Assembly (NCBI GenBank): GCA_029213165.1
Contig: JARGNO010000002.1
Location: 1 to 32,432, forward strand
DNA from: Minwuia sp.
Lineage (GTDB): Bacteria; Pseudomonadota; Alphaproteobacteria; Minwuiales; Minwuiaceae
Reading direction: 5' to 3'
DNA: 32,432 bases
The notes below the pieces were generated by a model that saw nothing but the letters and a program-made list of their open reading frames with translations, was not told the DNA's origin and ran no database searches. Both the position numbers and the translations under genes were made by a program. Shown piece by piece: positions 7,151 through 15,221 of this stretch (positions within the stretch are counted from its first letter, which is position 1; each line of letters begins with the position of its first letter).

Positions 7151-7855
7151 TCACCCTCCCAGGAAGGACCGGCGGACTTCCGGGTTGGCCAGCAGGGCCT
7201 CCCCCGTGTCCGTGAAGCGGTTCTCGCCCGTCACCAGCACAAAGCCCCGGTCGGCAATGTTCAGCGCCTGCCGCGCATTCTGCTCCACCATCAGGATGGC
7301 AATACCGGTGTTGCGGATCTCCAGGATGCGGTCGAAAAGTTCGTCCATGACGATGGGCGAGACACCGGCGGTCGGCTCATCCAGCATCAGCACGGTGGGC
7401 TGGGTCATCAGCGCCCGCCCGACGGCAACCTGCTGCCTCTGACCACCGGAAAGCTCTCCGGCCGGCTGCGCCCGCTTCTCGGCCAGGATGGGGAACAGCT
7501 CGAACACCTGCTCCATCGTCACGCTGATGTCGTCGCGGCGCAGGAATGCCCCCATCTCCAGGTTCTCCTGCACGCTCATTCCGGCGAAGACATTGCTGGT
7601 CTGCGGGACGAAGGCCATGCCCTGTTTCACGCGATCCTGTGGTGAAAGCCCGGTAATGTCCCTGTCACCAAGCCGGACCTGGCCTTCGCGCAGGTTCAGC
7701 ATTCCGAAGACGGCCTTCATGGCGGTGGACTTGCCCGCGCCATTGGGTCCGACGATCACGGCGATCTCGCCCTTGTCGACCTCGATGGTACAGCCACGCA
7801 GGATGTCTGCGCCGCCATAGCCCCCGGTCATTGCCTCGCCGATCAGGAAACTCAT
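7151..7855 (-). CDS. livF: Branched-chain amino acid ABC transporter ATP-binding protein LivF
   Basis: This 234-residue cytosolic ATPase is one of two that power the importer. Visible motifs are Walker A G-P-N-G-A-G-K-S-T, the Q-loop in F-V-P-Q-T-S-N-V-F, signature L-S-G-G-Q-R-Q-Q, Walker B V-L-M-L-D-E-P, and the LivF-typical M-V-E-Q-N in place of the usual H-loop histidine. Length is normal for LivF. It overlaps the end of livG by 4 bases and the livH start region, so the four genes are translationally coupled. Together with LivG it would form the heterodimeric motor on the LivH-LivM core. Confidence 0.94.
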   Translation of the reverse strand: MSFLIGEAMTGGYGGADILRGCTIEVDKGEIAVIVGPNGAGKSTAMKAVFGMLNLREGQVRLGDRDITGLSPQDRVKQGMAFVPQTSNVFAGMSVQENLEMGAFLRRDDISVTMEQVFELFPILAEKRAQPAGELSGGQRQQVAVGRALMTQPTVLMLDEPTAGVSPIVMDELFDRILEIRNTGIAILMVEQNARQALNIADRGFVLVTGENRFTDTGEALLANPEVRRSFLGG

Positions 7856-8664
7856 GCGCCTGTGGTCTCCGCAGCCGTCGGAGCCGGTTGCTTGCCGGGC
7901 TTGTTCTTCAGACCAGTGCCGAGATAGGCCTCGATCACCTGCTCATTCGACTTTACCTCTTCCGCCGTGCCTTCGGTCAGCACGGTCCCTTCCGCCATCA
8001 CGATCACCGGATTGCAGAGGCGGGAAATGAAGTCCATGTCGTGCTCGATCATGCAGAACGTGTAGCCGCGTTCCTGGTTGAGGCGCAGGATCGCATCGCC
8101 AATGGTGTTGAGAAGGGTCCGGTTCACCCCTGCCCCGACCTCGTCCAGAAAGACGATGCGGGCATCGACCATCATCGTCCGGCCAAGCTCCAGCAGCTTC
8201 TTCTGGCCACCCGACAGGTTGCCAGCCAGTTCGGTTGCGACGTGTCCCATGTTGAGGAAGTCGATCACGCCCTCCGCCTTCTCGCGAACGCGCCTCTCCT
8301 CCTCCCGGATCTGCCGTCCGCGGAACCAGGCACCGATCAGGTCCTCCCCTGTCTGACCGCCCGGCACCATCATCAGGTTCTCAAGCACCGTCAGGGTCGA
8401 GAACTCATGCGCGATCTGGAACGTGCGCAGCACGCCCTTCGCAAACAGTTCATGCGGTTTCAGGCCCGTGATGTCCTCATCGGCCAGCCAGACACGGCCG
8501 GAAGTCGGGGGAAACGCACCCGCAATGACATTGAACAGGGTGGTCTTGCCTGCGCCGTTGGGACCGATCAGACCGGTGATCGAGCCCTCGGCGATCTCCA
8601 GCGTGGCACCATTGACGGCGTGAACACCGCCAAAATGCTTGTGTACATCCTCGACGCGGATCAT
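7852..8664 (-). CDS. livG: Branched-chain amino acid ABC transporter ATP-binding protein LivG
   Basis: The protein (270 residues from ATG 8664) has Walker A G-P-N-G-A-G-K-T-T, Q-loop R-T-F-Q-I, signature L-S-G-G-Q-K-K, Walker B I-V-F-L-D-E-V and H-loop I-E-H-D-M-D, the LivG pattern. In-frame TTG 8676 and GTG 8673 exist upstream, but ATG 8664 gives the usual start M-I-R-V-E and has a GGTGG nearby. The C-terminus carries an extra Pro/Ala/Thr-rich tail of about 20 residues after Y-L-G-T-G. A hairpin-bearing gap of 108 bases separates it from the upstream binding-protein gene, and it overlaps livF by 4 bases. Confidence 0.93.
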   Translation of the reverse strand: MIRVEDVHKHFGGVHAVNGATLEIAEGSITGLIGPNGAGKTTLFNVIAGAFPPTSGRVWLADEDITGLKPHELFAKGVLRTFQIAHEFSTLTVLENLMMVPGGQTGEDLIGAWFRGRQIREEERRVREKAEGVIDFLNMGHVATELAGNLSGGQKKLLELGRTMMVDARIVFLDEVGAGVNRTLLNTIGDAILRLNQERGYTFCMIEHDMDFISRLCNPVIVMAEGTVLTEGTAEEVKSNEQVIEAYLGTGLKNKPGKQPAPTAAETTGA

Positions 8665-8722
8665 GCGCGCCACCAACCATGAGAAAAATGGAAAAACAAA
8701 TCGGTTTGCCCGCTCGCGGATG

Positions 8723-8752
8723 GGGAGGCCGCGCGACGCCGCGCGACCTCCC
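8723..8752 (-). terminator. Hairpin between binding-protein gene and livG
   Basis: An inverted repeat GGGAGG-C-CGCGCG / CGCGCG-A-CCTCCC, with one C/A mismatch and a 4-base loop, lies in the gap after the substrate-binding gene and before livG on the minus strand. No U-tract follows directly. Such hairpins often cause partial termination or protect the 3' end so that the binding protein is made in excess over the membrane parts. The role is inferred. Confidence 0.5.
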
Positions 8753-8772
8753 GCATCACGAAACGCCCGGGA

Positions 8773-9960
8773 TCAGCGGATCGACTTGGTTTCGAACTTG
8801 CCGCCCTGAACCTCAAGCTCCTTGTAGGAACCGGAGGCTTCACCAACGTCGGTCAGCTCGACATTGCTCGCGCCGACATAATCGACTTCACCACCGCTGG
8901 AGAGAATCTTCAGCGCCTTGCCAAGTTCGCCGGGATAGATGCGCTCACCCGGTGCATTGGCGACATCCATCAGCTTGGCCTGGATGGCGGCACGATCCGG
9001 GGTGCCGGCAGCCTGAATGGCCAGCATGATCAGCGCCGCCGCATCGTAGGACTCGCCACGGAACGGTCCGTCACCATCGTTGCCGGCAGCTGCGGAAATC
9101 TCCAGGAACTTCGCGGCACCCGGGGAATCGCTGCCCGGAAGCGTCGCGACGGAACCGGTCAGGCCGCTGCCGATGGCGTCGATCAGCGACTGGCCGACCA
9201 TGCCGTCAGCCATGAAGAACATGTCATAGGCACCTGTATCGAGGGAGGTCTGGATGATGCCCTTGCCGCCCTGATCGACGTAACCGAAGACCACCAGCGC
9301 ATCGGCACCGGCTGCGGCAAGTGCCGCGACTTCAGCGGAATAGTCTGCCTTGCCATCTTCATGCGCAGCGGTGATCTCCACCTTGCCGCCCATACCGGTG
9401 AAGGAACCGCTGAAGGCATCAGCCAGGCCCTTGCCGTAGTCGTTGTTGGTATAGGAGATCGCGACGCTCTTCACGCCCCGTTCCTTCACGATGGTGGCCA
9501 GAACCTGCCCCTGACGGGCATCTGACGGGGCGACACGGAAGAAATAGCCGTTGTCGTCGATCGTCGTCAGCGCCGGAGACGTGGCCGAAGGCGACACCAT
9601 CACGACCCCGTTCGGGACCGCCACATTGTTGGCAATGGCCGTGGTCACACCGGAACAGTCGGCGCCAACGATAGCGGCCACACCGTCAGATGTGATCAGG
9701 CGTTCAGCCGCTGCAGTCGCCGCAGCCGCGTCAACACATGTTGAGTCACCACGAACCGGCGTGACGGTCTCACCATCCAGCAACATGCCGGAGTCGGATA
9801 CTTCCTTCATTGCCTGTTCGGCACCTGCAGCCATACCCGGCGTCAGGCTTTCGATCGGTCCGGTGAACCCCATGATAACGCCGAGCTTGATCTCGGCGGA
9901 GGCGGTGGTTGCCGCCAGAGCCATCGCCATCGCGGCGGAGGCCATCATGATCTTGCGCAT
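8773..9960 (-). CDS. HAAT-type ABC transporter periplasmic substrate-binding protein
   Basis: This 395-residue protein begins with a Sec signal peptide (M-R-K-I-M-M, hydrophobic Ala/Met stretch, cleavage likely after A-S-A at residue 22). The mature part is a type I periplasmic binding protein of the LivJ/LivK kind: E-I-K-L-G-V-I-M-G-F-T-G-P at the start, G-A-D-C-S-G-V-T-T-A, Y-T-N-N-D-Y-G-K-G and A-D-A-L-V-V-F-G-Y. It captures branched-chain amino acids or a related solute and delivers it to LivHM. It is first in the leftward transporter group, 108 bases before livG, with GGGAG upstream of the ATG. Members also bind amides, urea or aromatic acids, so the ligand is open. Confidence 0.9.
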   Translation of the reverse strand: MRKIMMASAAMAMALAATTASAEIKLGVIMGFTGPIESLTPGMAAGAEQAMKEVSDSGMLLDGETVTPVRGDSTCVDAAAATAAAERLITSDGVAAIVGADCSGVTTAIANNVAVPNGVVMVSPSATSPALTTIDDNGYFFRVAPSDARQGQVLATIVKERGVKSVAISYTNNDYGKGLADAFSGSFTGMGGKVEITAAHEDGKADYSAEVAALAAAGADALVVFGYVDQGGKGIIQTSLDTGAYDMFFMADGMVGQSLIDAIGSGLTGSVATLPGSDSPGAAKFLEISAAAGNDGDGPFRGESYDAAALIMLAIQAAGTPDRAAIQAKLMDVANAPGERIYPGELGKALKILSSGGEVDYVGASNVELTDVGEASGSYKELEVQGGKFETKSIR

Positions 9961-10065
9961 TTCATGCTCCCTGATTCCTGTTGCGTGCGTGTGCTTGCGC
10001 GCACGTCACTGCTCAGCAACAGAGCTTCAACTTCACGTGGCCGGGGTCAAGCGAAAACCGGATCG

Positions 10066-10581
10066 TCAATCTTCGTCGGCAAGGCTGATGGCGCTCGAAT
10101 AATGGACACGCTTCATGATCAGATCGACCCTGATGCCAGAGCTGGAGAATGGCAGGTCCAGGCTCTCGAACCGGATATGCCCCTTGCGGGCGTGCACCAT
10201 CTCGCCATAGGCCCGCACGGGCCTTCTGTGTTCCTGGTTCCAGCGATAGGAACCGACAGCAACATCATAGAATTCAGGGCCATAGACATCTTCCAGGAAC
10301 ATGCCGGTGGAATCCCGAGACAGGCCGATCGCGATATCCGCACCCACCAGCCTGAACCGATACCTCTCGGGATCATGCTCGACATCAATCAAGGCGATCC
10401 AGCCAAGATGCCCTTTCAGGTCCCAGGGCTCGAAATCCCTGCGCGCTGGCATCTCCCGCTTGCCACGCCAGCCATGCCACCGTGCAAGAAGGTCGTGCAT
10501 GGGCGCGAACTTGAACTGCAGTTCCGGATCAAGCGTCCGGAAAGACGCATAGCCCTTGGCGTAGGATGTACCGGGAGACAT
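10066..10581 (-). CDS. PAS_5 family protein (PAS-like single-domain)
   Basis: The product is about 171 residues and resembles the alphaproteobacterial PAS_5 (PF07310-like) proteins: a leading helix with L-L-x-x-W-H-x-W-R-G-x-R-E-M-P-A-R-x-D-F-x-P, then L-I-D-V-E-H-D-P-x-R-Y-R-F-R-L-V-G-A-D-I, then a T-G-M-F-L-E-D-V-Y segment. These proteins are thought to sense small ligands, but no partner output domain is present. The frame is open back to a TTG at 10635 that abuts the GST gene; ATG 10581 is preferred, although neither has a strong ribosome site. It lies 105 bases upstream of the binding-protein gene and 59 bases after GST on the same strand. Confidence 0.7.
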   Translation of the reverse strand: MSPGTSYAKGYASFRTLDPELQFKFAPMHDLLARWHGWRGKREMPARRDFEPWDLKGHLGWIALIDVEHDPERYRFRLVGADIAIGLSRDSTGMFLEDVYGPEFYDVAVGSYRWNQEHRRPVRAYGEMVHARKGHIRFESLDLPFSSSGIRVDLIMKRVHYSSAISLADED

Positions 10582-10640
10582 GGCAGAATGGTAATCCTGC
10601 CACACACCAACGTCAAAGCCGATCAACGCGCGCAAGCCGG

Positions 10641-11246
10641 TCAGACAGCGTCCATCGCCACGTAGCCGGGCAAGCCTGCGATACGGTCCAGCCAGCCGCG
10701 GATTGCCGGATAGTCGGACAGTTCGAAACCGCCCTGATAGGCGACGTGGGTATAGGCATAGAGGGACAGGTCCGCGATGGTCGGCTGGCCGGCCACCATG
10801 AATGACCGTTGATCCAGGTGAGCCTCCATTACGCCCAGCGCCCGATACCCCTCCTTCTCCCGTGCAGGAATCTGCCGACGCAGTTCCTCACTGATCGGAC
10901 CGTGCCGCGCCCGGGCACGCAGGACGGCGACATTCGGCTCGTGGCTGTACTGTTCGAAGAACATCCACTGCAGCACCTCCGCCGTATCGCGATGCCCTTC
11001 AGGTAGGAAGGATGTGTCTGCCGCCAGATACCAGAGCAGCGCGTTGGACTCCCAGAGATAACTGCCGTCCTCCAGCTCCAGCGCAGGAACCTTGCCGTTG
11101 GGATTGCGTTGCAGGAATCCCGGGGTACGGGTCTCGCCATGCACCGAGTCGATCTCGATCCGGCGATAGGGAATGTCCAGCAGGGCAAGCAGCAGCCGGA
11201 CCTTGTAGGCATTACCGGAGTCAGCATTGTCGAACAGGGTCAGCAT
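10641..11246 (-). CDS. Glutathione S-transferase family protein
   Basis: This 201-residue cytosolic protein has the GST layout: an N-terminal thioredoxin-like domain (about residues 1-78) and a helical C-terminal domain. Ser10 in D-S-G-N-A-Y-K-V-R occupies the usual glutathione-activating position; N-P-N-G-K-V-P-A-L gives the cis-proline, and L-W-E-S-N-A-L-L-W-Y-L gives the E-S pair that binds the gamma-glutamyl group. The C-terminal part has the N-capping-box-like P-T-I-A-D-L-S-L-Y-A-Y. Members conjugate or reduce electrophiles; the substrate is unknown. GAGGTGAG lies just before the ATG. It probably heads a short leftward unit with the PAS_5 gene. Confidence 0.9.
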   Translation of the reverse strand: MLTLFDNADSGNAYKVRLLLALLDIPYRRIEIDSVHGETRTPGFLQRNPNGKVPALELEDGSYLWESNALLWYLAADTSFLPEGHRDTAEVLQWMFFEQYSHEPNVAVLRARARHGPISEELRRQIPAREKEGYRALGVMEAHLDQRSFMVAGQPTIADLSLYAYTHVAYQGGFELSDYPAIRGWLDRIAGLPGYVAMDAV

Positions 11247-11442
11247 CTCTCACCTCATGATGTGGAAGCAGATTGCTTCCCGGCGCAGTCTCCAGCGCCC
11301 AGGCCCGGTCCGGCAAACGAGAAGTTCTGGGGCGCGGAGAAGAATTTCTTAACCACAAACCTGACGGAAATGACCCGGCAGATTGTGCCGATAGTACGGA
11401 CCGGCATGACCGCGGCCACGGCTGATTGAGCGTAATGCGCTG

Positions 11443-11454
11443 TTTCATATGAAA
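11443..11454. promoter_or_regulatory. 12-bp perfect palindrome upstream of the sigma-54 promoter
   Basis: TTTCATATGAAA is a perfect palindrome followed by an A/T-rich run (TATTTTTT). It lies about 18 bases before the -24 element of the sigma-54 promoter. It could be a binding site for a dimeric regulator, or the A/T-rich stretch could be a bending site. The rest of the 279-base gap between GST and fliK (11247-11525) holds no gene; a TTAACC half-site is at 11349-11354. Confidence 0.35.
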
Positions 11455-11472
11455 TATTTTTTCCCTCCGATT

Positions 11473-11487
11473 TGGCACCGGCCTTGC
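11473..11487 (+). promoter_or_regulatory. Sigma-54 promoter of the fliK-flgD-flgE group
   Basis: TGGCAC-N5-TTGC matches the sigma-54 consensus at every conserved base, with the required GG-N10-GC spacing (GG 11474-11475, GC 11486-11487). Transcription would begin near 11499, 27 bases before the fliK start codon at 11526, and this excludes the longer in-frame start at 11472. The activator is probably FlbD, encoded at 20345-21742. Confidence 0.8.
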
Positions 11488-11525
11488 GAAGTCCGGTCCG
11501 TACCAAAGTCAGGATCGGGAACATT

Positions 11526-12989
11526 ATGCAGCCGAACGTATTTTCCTCCGCCCCCAGCAGCAGCCCGGCAATTGCGCTGAAGGCCAGCAAGCAGATGGGC
11601 CCCGCATACAACGACAGTCGCCGCGCGGACAGCGCCGACAAGCCGCCCAAGTCCGAGTTCGCGAAGATGGTCGTCAACAAGGACAAGCCGGTCGAAACCA
11701 GGGCACCTGAGAAGGACACCGATACGCAGGCCGTGAAGTCCGGGAAAGTCGACGGGACGGCGAGCGCCGAAACCGATGAAGCCGCCAAGACTGCCGCTTC
11801 TGCAGATCACGCTGGGGCCGCTCAGATTGTGGAAGAAGAAGCCACGACCGGCGATACGGAGACCACAGCCAACACGGAAGCTGCTGCCGAAGTCGCAGTC
11901 ATTGCTGATCAGGTAGAGACCGTCGCCGCAAGCGGGTCACCGGTCGCGGCAGCCGCGGGCAAGGCCGATGCCGCCGCGACGGTTGCCGCTGCTGCGGTCG
12001 ACGCCGCATCTGCGGACGGGGAAGAGCAGGCTACGGCGACAGGGGCCGACAAATCCGCAGCGACCGGTGCGAACGCACAGTCGGTCAATGCCGGGTCGGA
12101 AGCGAGCGCAGCAACGCCGGTGCCAGGCGCCGACAGCGCGCAAGCGGGAGCGGGAGCGGGAGCGGCGACTGGGTCCGCCACCGAAGCCGCAACTGCAACA
12201 CCGGCCCCGCTGAAGGATCCCGCCCAGGAAACATTGGCCAGTGCAAAGGCCGGATCGTCCGAAGCCGCGACTGTGAAGGCTGACGAGGCCGGAGGCAGCG
12301 CGCGTGTCACTGACCGGTCAGCGGCTTCGTCCGTTGCCGCGGAGGACAGTGCACGTAGCGGCTCGGCAGAGGGTGTGGCCCGTGAGGGCGCAACGCCTGA
12401 CCTGTCCCGCGCGAACGCAACGGCCACCGCGACTGCTGCGCTCGCCACAGCCGCCCAGGGCGTCGGTGAGCAGGTGCCGCAGACGAATGTCGCACCAGTC
12501 AACGGGCCGCAGGCCGTACAGAGTTCGGCGCCTGTGCAGCAACTCGCCGCGGCAGCACCGCAGGCCCAGGTGCCTGATGCCCCTGTGCAGCAGCTTGCCG
12601 TGCATGTCACGCGTGCCGCCAAGGAAGGCGCCGACCGGATCGAGATCCAGTTGAAGCCCGCCGAACTCGGCCGGGTCGATGTGAAGCTGGAAGTCGGACA
12701 CGACGGTCGCGTTCAGGCGGTGGTGAGTGCGGAGCGTTCAGACACGCTCGACCTGCTGCGCCGTGACGTGCAGCAGCTGGAGCGCGCCCTCACCCACGCC
12801 GGTTTCAATACCGACAAGGACAGCTTCAGCTTCGCCGAGCGTGGTGGCGAGCGCGGCCAGCAGGCCGATGGTCGGGGCAACGGACAAGGTGACGGCGATC
12901 TGGCCAGCGATGACCAGGTCGCGGAATCAGCAAACGACAACCGCAGACGCATGGCCGTAGACCGGCCCGGCGTTGATGTGAAGGTCTGA
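11526..12989 (+). CDS. fliK: Flagellar hook-length control protein FliK
   Basis: FliK is exported through the flagellar type III apparatus, measures hook length and triggers the switch to filament export. This 487-residue protein has a long Ala/Thr/Glu-rich, low-complexity N-terminal and middle part, usual for the FliK ruler, and a C-terminal Flg_hook domain at about residues 353-440: R-I-E-I-Q-L-K-P-A-E-L-G-R-V-D-V-K-L, then R-D-V-Q-Q-L-E-R-A-L. The frame is open to 11472, but the sigma-54 promoter there places the transcript start near 11499, so ATG 11526 is chosen. flgD follows 11 bases after the stop, supporting a hook operon. The low-complexity part gives no homology support; the call depends on the C-terminal domain and the context. 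Confidence 0.88.
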   Translation: MQPNVFSSAPSSSPAIALKASKQMGPAYNDSRRADSADKPPKSEFAKMVVNKDKPVETRAPEKDTDTQAVKSGKVDGTASAETDEAAKTAASADHAGAAQIVEEEATTGDTETTANTEAAAEVAVIADQVETVAASGSPVAAAAGKADAAATVAAAAVDAASADGEEQATATGADKSAATGANAQSVNAGSEASAATPVPGADSAQAGAGAGAATGSATEAATATPAPLKDPAQETLASAKAGSSEAATVKADEAGGSARVTDRSAASSVAAEDSARSGSAEGVAREGATPDLSRANATATATAALATAAQGVGEQVPQTNVAPVNGPQAVQSSAPVQQLAAAAPQAQVPDAPVQQLAVHVTRAAKEGADRIEIQLKPAELGRVDVKLEVGHDGRVQAVVSAERSDTLDLLRRDVQQLERALTHAGFNTDKDSFSFAERGGERGQQADGRGNGQGDGDLASDDQVAESANDNRRRMAVDRPGVDVKV

Positions 12990-13000
12990 GGAGTAGAACG

Positions 13001-13678
13001 ATGGATCTTTCCGCCCTTGGGCTTTCCACCCTGCCAAAGGCTTCCGGCGCTGATTTCGCCGGAGCCAAGCTGGCAGATGATTTCGATACATTCCTGACCC
13101 TGCTGACGACCCAGCTGCAGAACCAGGATCCGCTGGAACCGATGAAGTCGGAACAGTTCACCGAACAGCTCGTCCAGTTCTCCAGTGTCGAGCAGCAGAT
13201 TGCCACGAACGACAACCTGGAAACCCTGACATCGCTCGGCCTGGCTGGACAGCAGGGTGCGCTGGTCAGCTTCATCGGCAAGAACATCGAAGGAGTTGGC
13301 AACCAGGCCACCCTGTCCGATGGGCTCGCGAGCTGGAAATTCGATCTGGAGGATGCAGCCGACTCGGTCTCGATCCTGATCACCAATTCCACCGGCAAGG
13401 CAGTCTTCACGACCAAGCTGAATGACGTCGATGCCGGCGCGAACAGCTTCATCTGGGACGGTCGCGACAATGCCGACAACGAACTGCCTGATGGCGACTA
13501 CCGCATCTCCATCAGCGCCACGGACGAGGACGGGACTTCCGTCGCCTCCACCGTCCGCTCCAGCGGCCTGGTGGAAGGGGTGGAGATCGTCAACGGCGTC
13601 GCTCAGCTGCGCGTCGGCGGCAACATCGTCCCCGTGAACCAGGTGACTTCCGTATCAACGGCGCCAGACCCTTCCTGA
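13001..13678 (+). CDS. flgD: Flagellar hook capping protein FlgD
   Basis: FlgD forms the temporary cap at the tip of the growing hook, guiding FlgE assembly. The 225-residue protein has the conserved FlgD N-terminal region (D-F-D-T-F-L-T-L-L-T-T-Q-L-Q-N-Q-D-P-L-E-P, residues about 27-47, then Q-L-V-Q-F-S-S-V-E-Q) and the C-terminal FlgD Ig-like/tudor part with W-D-G-R-D-N-x-x-x-x-L-P-D-G-D-Y. Length is usual. GGAG lies 7 bases before the ATG. It follows fliK by 11 bases and precedes flgE by 98 bases on the same strand. The protein is exported without a cleavable signal peptide. Confidence 0.95.
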   Translation: MDLSALGLSTLPKASGADFAGAKLADDFDTFLTLLTTQLQNQDPLEPMKSEQFTEQLVQFSSVEQQIATNDNLETLTSLGLAGQQGALVSFIGKNIEGVGNQATLSDGLASWKFDLEDAADSVSILITNSTGKAVFTTKLNDVDAGANSFIWDGRDNADNELPDGDYRISISATDEDGTSVASTVRSSGLVEGVEIVNGVAQLRVGGNIVPVNQVTSVSTAPDPS

Positions 13679-13776
13679 CGCTGTAACCGAACATGCCGAA
13701 CCGCCAGAACGCCGGTCGGCCTGAATCTCAGGGCAAAAGGCCTCCCCTACCCTCTCTCTCCCTGGAGAATTGAAAC

Positions 13777-15111
13777 ATGAGTATCATTGGTGCACTGCAG
13801 TCCGGCGTTTCAGGTCTTAACGCCCAGAGCCAGTCGATGAGCGTCATCGCCAACAACATCTCGAACGTCAGCACCGTCGGCTACAAGGCCAGCCGGACCG
13901 CGTTCTCCACCCTGGTGACCCAGACCGTCGCCGCAACGGGTTTCTCGACCGGCGGCGTGCAGGCCGAATCCCTGCAGCTCAACGATGTCCAGGGCCTGCT
14001 GCAGCAGACGTCCTCGGCCACCGACATGGCGATCAGCGGTGATGGCTTCTTTGTCGTCAACAACGAGTCGGAACCCGGTGTGGCCACCGGTCAGTTCATG
14101 TTCACCCGCGCCGGACAGTTCGTCCCGAACGAGGATGGTGACCTGGCAAATACCGCAGGCCTGTTCCTGCAGGGGTGGCCGATCGACGAGACCGGTGACA
14201 TTCCCAGCAACCGCACCGACCTGAACGTCCTGGAAACCGTCAACGTGCGTGGTCTTACGGGTTCTGCCGAAGCCACTTCGGAGATCAACCTGCGTGCCAA
14301 TCTGCAGGCAACGCAGACAGTCAACGCCAACGTCGGCGCCTATGTGGCCGGTGACATGGCAGCCGGGACCTTCACACCCGACTTCCAGACCAGTGTCCAG
14401 ATGTTCGACAGTCAGGGCGGTGTCCGGAACCTGACCTTCAGCTACCTGAAATCGTCGACGCCGAACCAGTGGTTCACCGAAGTTCATGCGGAGCCTGTCG
14501 CGGATGTCGATATCGCCACTCATCCGAACGGCCTCGTGGTATCCGGGACCACCGCCTTCAACAGCGACGGCACGATGGATCTGACCAACTCGACCGCCGC
14601 GCTGACCAGCCCGACCGTGACGTGGAACAGCAATCTCGGCATCGACGACTCGGTGCTGACCGTGAACTACGGCAGCGAAGGCCAGGCTGATGGTCTCAGC
14701 CAGTTCAACGGTACGTCCCGAATCATCTCGTCCGATGTGGACGGTGCTGTCTTCGGCGGTCTGGCCGGTGTTCAGGTTGGTGACGACGGTATCGTGACCG
14801 CCCTGTTCGACAACGGCACGCGGGAGGATATCTTCAAGCTGCCGATCGCGACCTTCCCCAATGCCAATGGGCTGGAGGCCAAGACAGGCAATGCTTTCCT
14901 GGCCACCAATGACTCAGGTGACTTCAGCCTCAACGAGGCCGGAACCGGCAGCGCCGGCGTGGTCGCGGCCTCCGCCGTCGAAGGATCGACCGTGGATCTG
15001 ACGCGGGAGTTCACCCTGATGATCGAGACCCAGCGGTCATTCTCGGCCAACGGTCGCATCATCACCACGGCAGACGAAATGTTGAACGAACTGGTCAATC
15101 TGAAGCGGTAA
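13777..15111 (+). CDS. flgE: Flagellar hook protein FlgE
   Basis: FlgE is the structural subunit of the flagellar hook, the universal joint between rod and filament. The 444-residue protein starts with the rod/hook N-terminal motif (S-G-L-N-A-Q-S, then I-A-N-N-I-S-N-V-S-T-V-G-Y-K) and ends with the matching C-terminal helix (L-M-I-E-T-Q-R-S-F-S-A-N-G-R-I-I, then E-M-L-N-E-L-V). The middle has the FlgE variable domains; F-F-V-V-N-N marks the second conserved block. GGAG lies about 8 bases before the ATG. The 98-base gap after flgD shows no clear promoter, so flgE is probably read from the sigma-54 promoter before fliK. A hairpin follows the gene. Confidence 0.95.
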   Translation: MSIIGALQSGVSGLNAQSQSMSVIANNISNVSTVGYKASRTAFSTLVTQTVAATGFSTGGVQAESLQLNDVQGLLQQTSSATDMAISGDGFFVVNNESEPGVATGQFMFTRAGQFVPNEDGDLANTAGLFLQGWPIDETGDIPSNRTDLNVLETVNVRGLTGSAEATSEINLRANLQATQTVNANVGAYVAGDMAAGTFTPDFQTSVQMFDSQGGVRNLTFSYLKSSTPNQWFTEVHAEPVADVDIATHPNGLVVSGTTAFNSDGTMDLTNSTAALTSPTVTWNSNLGIDDSVLTVNYGSEGQADGLSQFNGTSRIISSDVDGAVFGGLAGVQVGDDGIVTALFDNGTREDIFKLPIATFPNANGLEAKTGNAFLATNDSGDFSLNEAGTGSAGVVAASAVEGSTVDLTREFTLMIETQRSFSANGRIITTADEMLNELVNLKR

Positions 15112-15118
15112 GTGATTG

Positions 15119-15147
15119 AAATCGGGCGGTCACTGATCGCCCGATTT
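15119..15147 (+). terminator. Hairpin terminator after flgE
   Basis: A perfect 10-bp stem AAATCGGGCG / CGCCCGATTT, extendable by two more pairs, closes a loop of about 5 bases and starts 7 bases after the flgE stop. The 3' arm ends in TTT, followed by CC, so the U-tract is short. It probably ends the fliK-flgD-flgE transcript and separates it from sciP. Confidence 0.7.
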
Positions 15148-15221
15148 CCATTAACCAAATGATTTAGAAGAAAATTAAAAGCCGCTCCGTATCTTCGGAA
15201 CCGTTCGCAACGCCTACTCAC

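Noticed and set aside
12111-12125. Perfect sigma-54 pattern on the minus strand inside fliK
   Set aside because: It lies in the Ala-rich low-complexity coding part and points away from any sensible gene start; taken as chance.
11909-12622. Long antisense open frame (237 codons, Ala/Ser-rich) within fliK
   Set aside because: It mirrors the GC-rich, low-complexity fliK codons and has no family motif; FliK on the plus strand is supported by its C-terminal domain and promoter.
15151-15166. TTAACC upstream of sciP as a CtrA box
   Set aside because: The second half-site TTTA is at N8 rather than N7, so the match is too weak to list as a site; kept only as a half-site remark.
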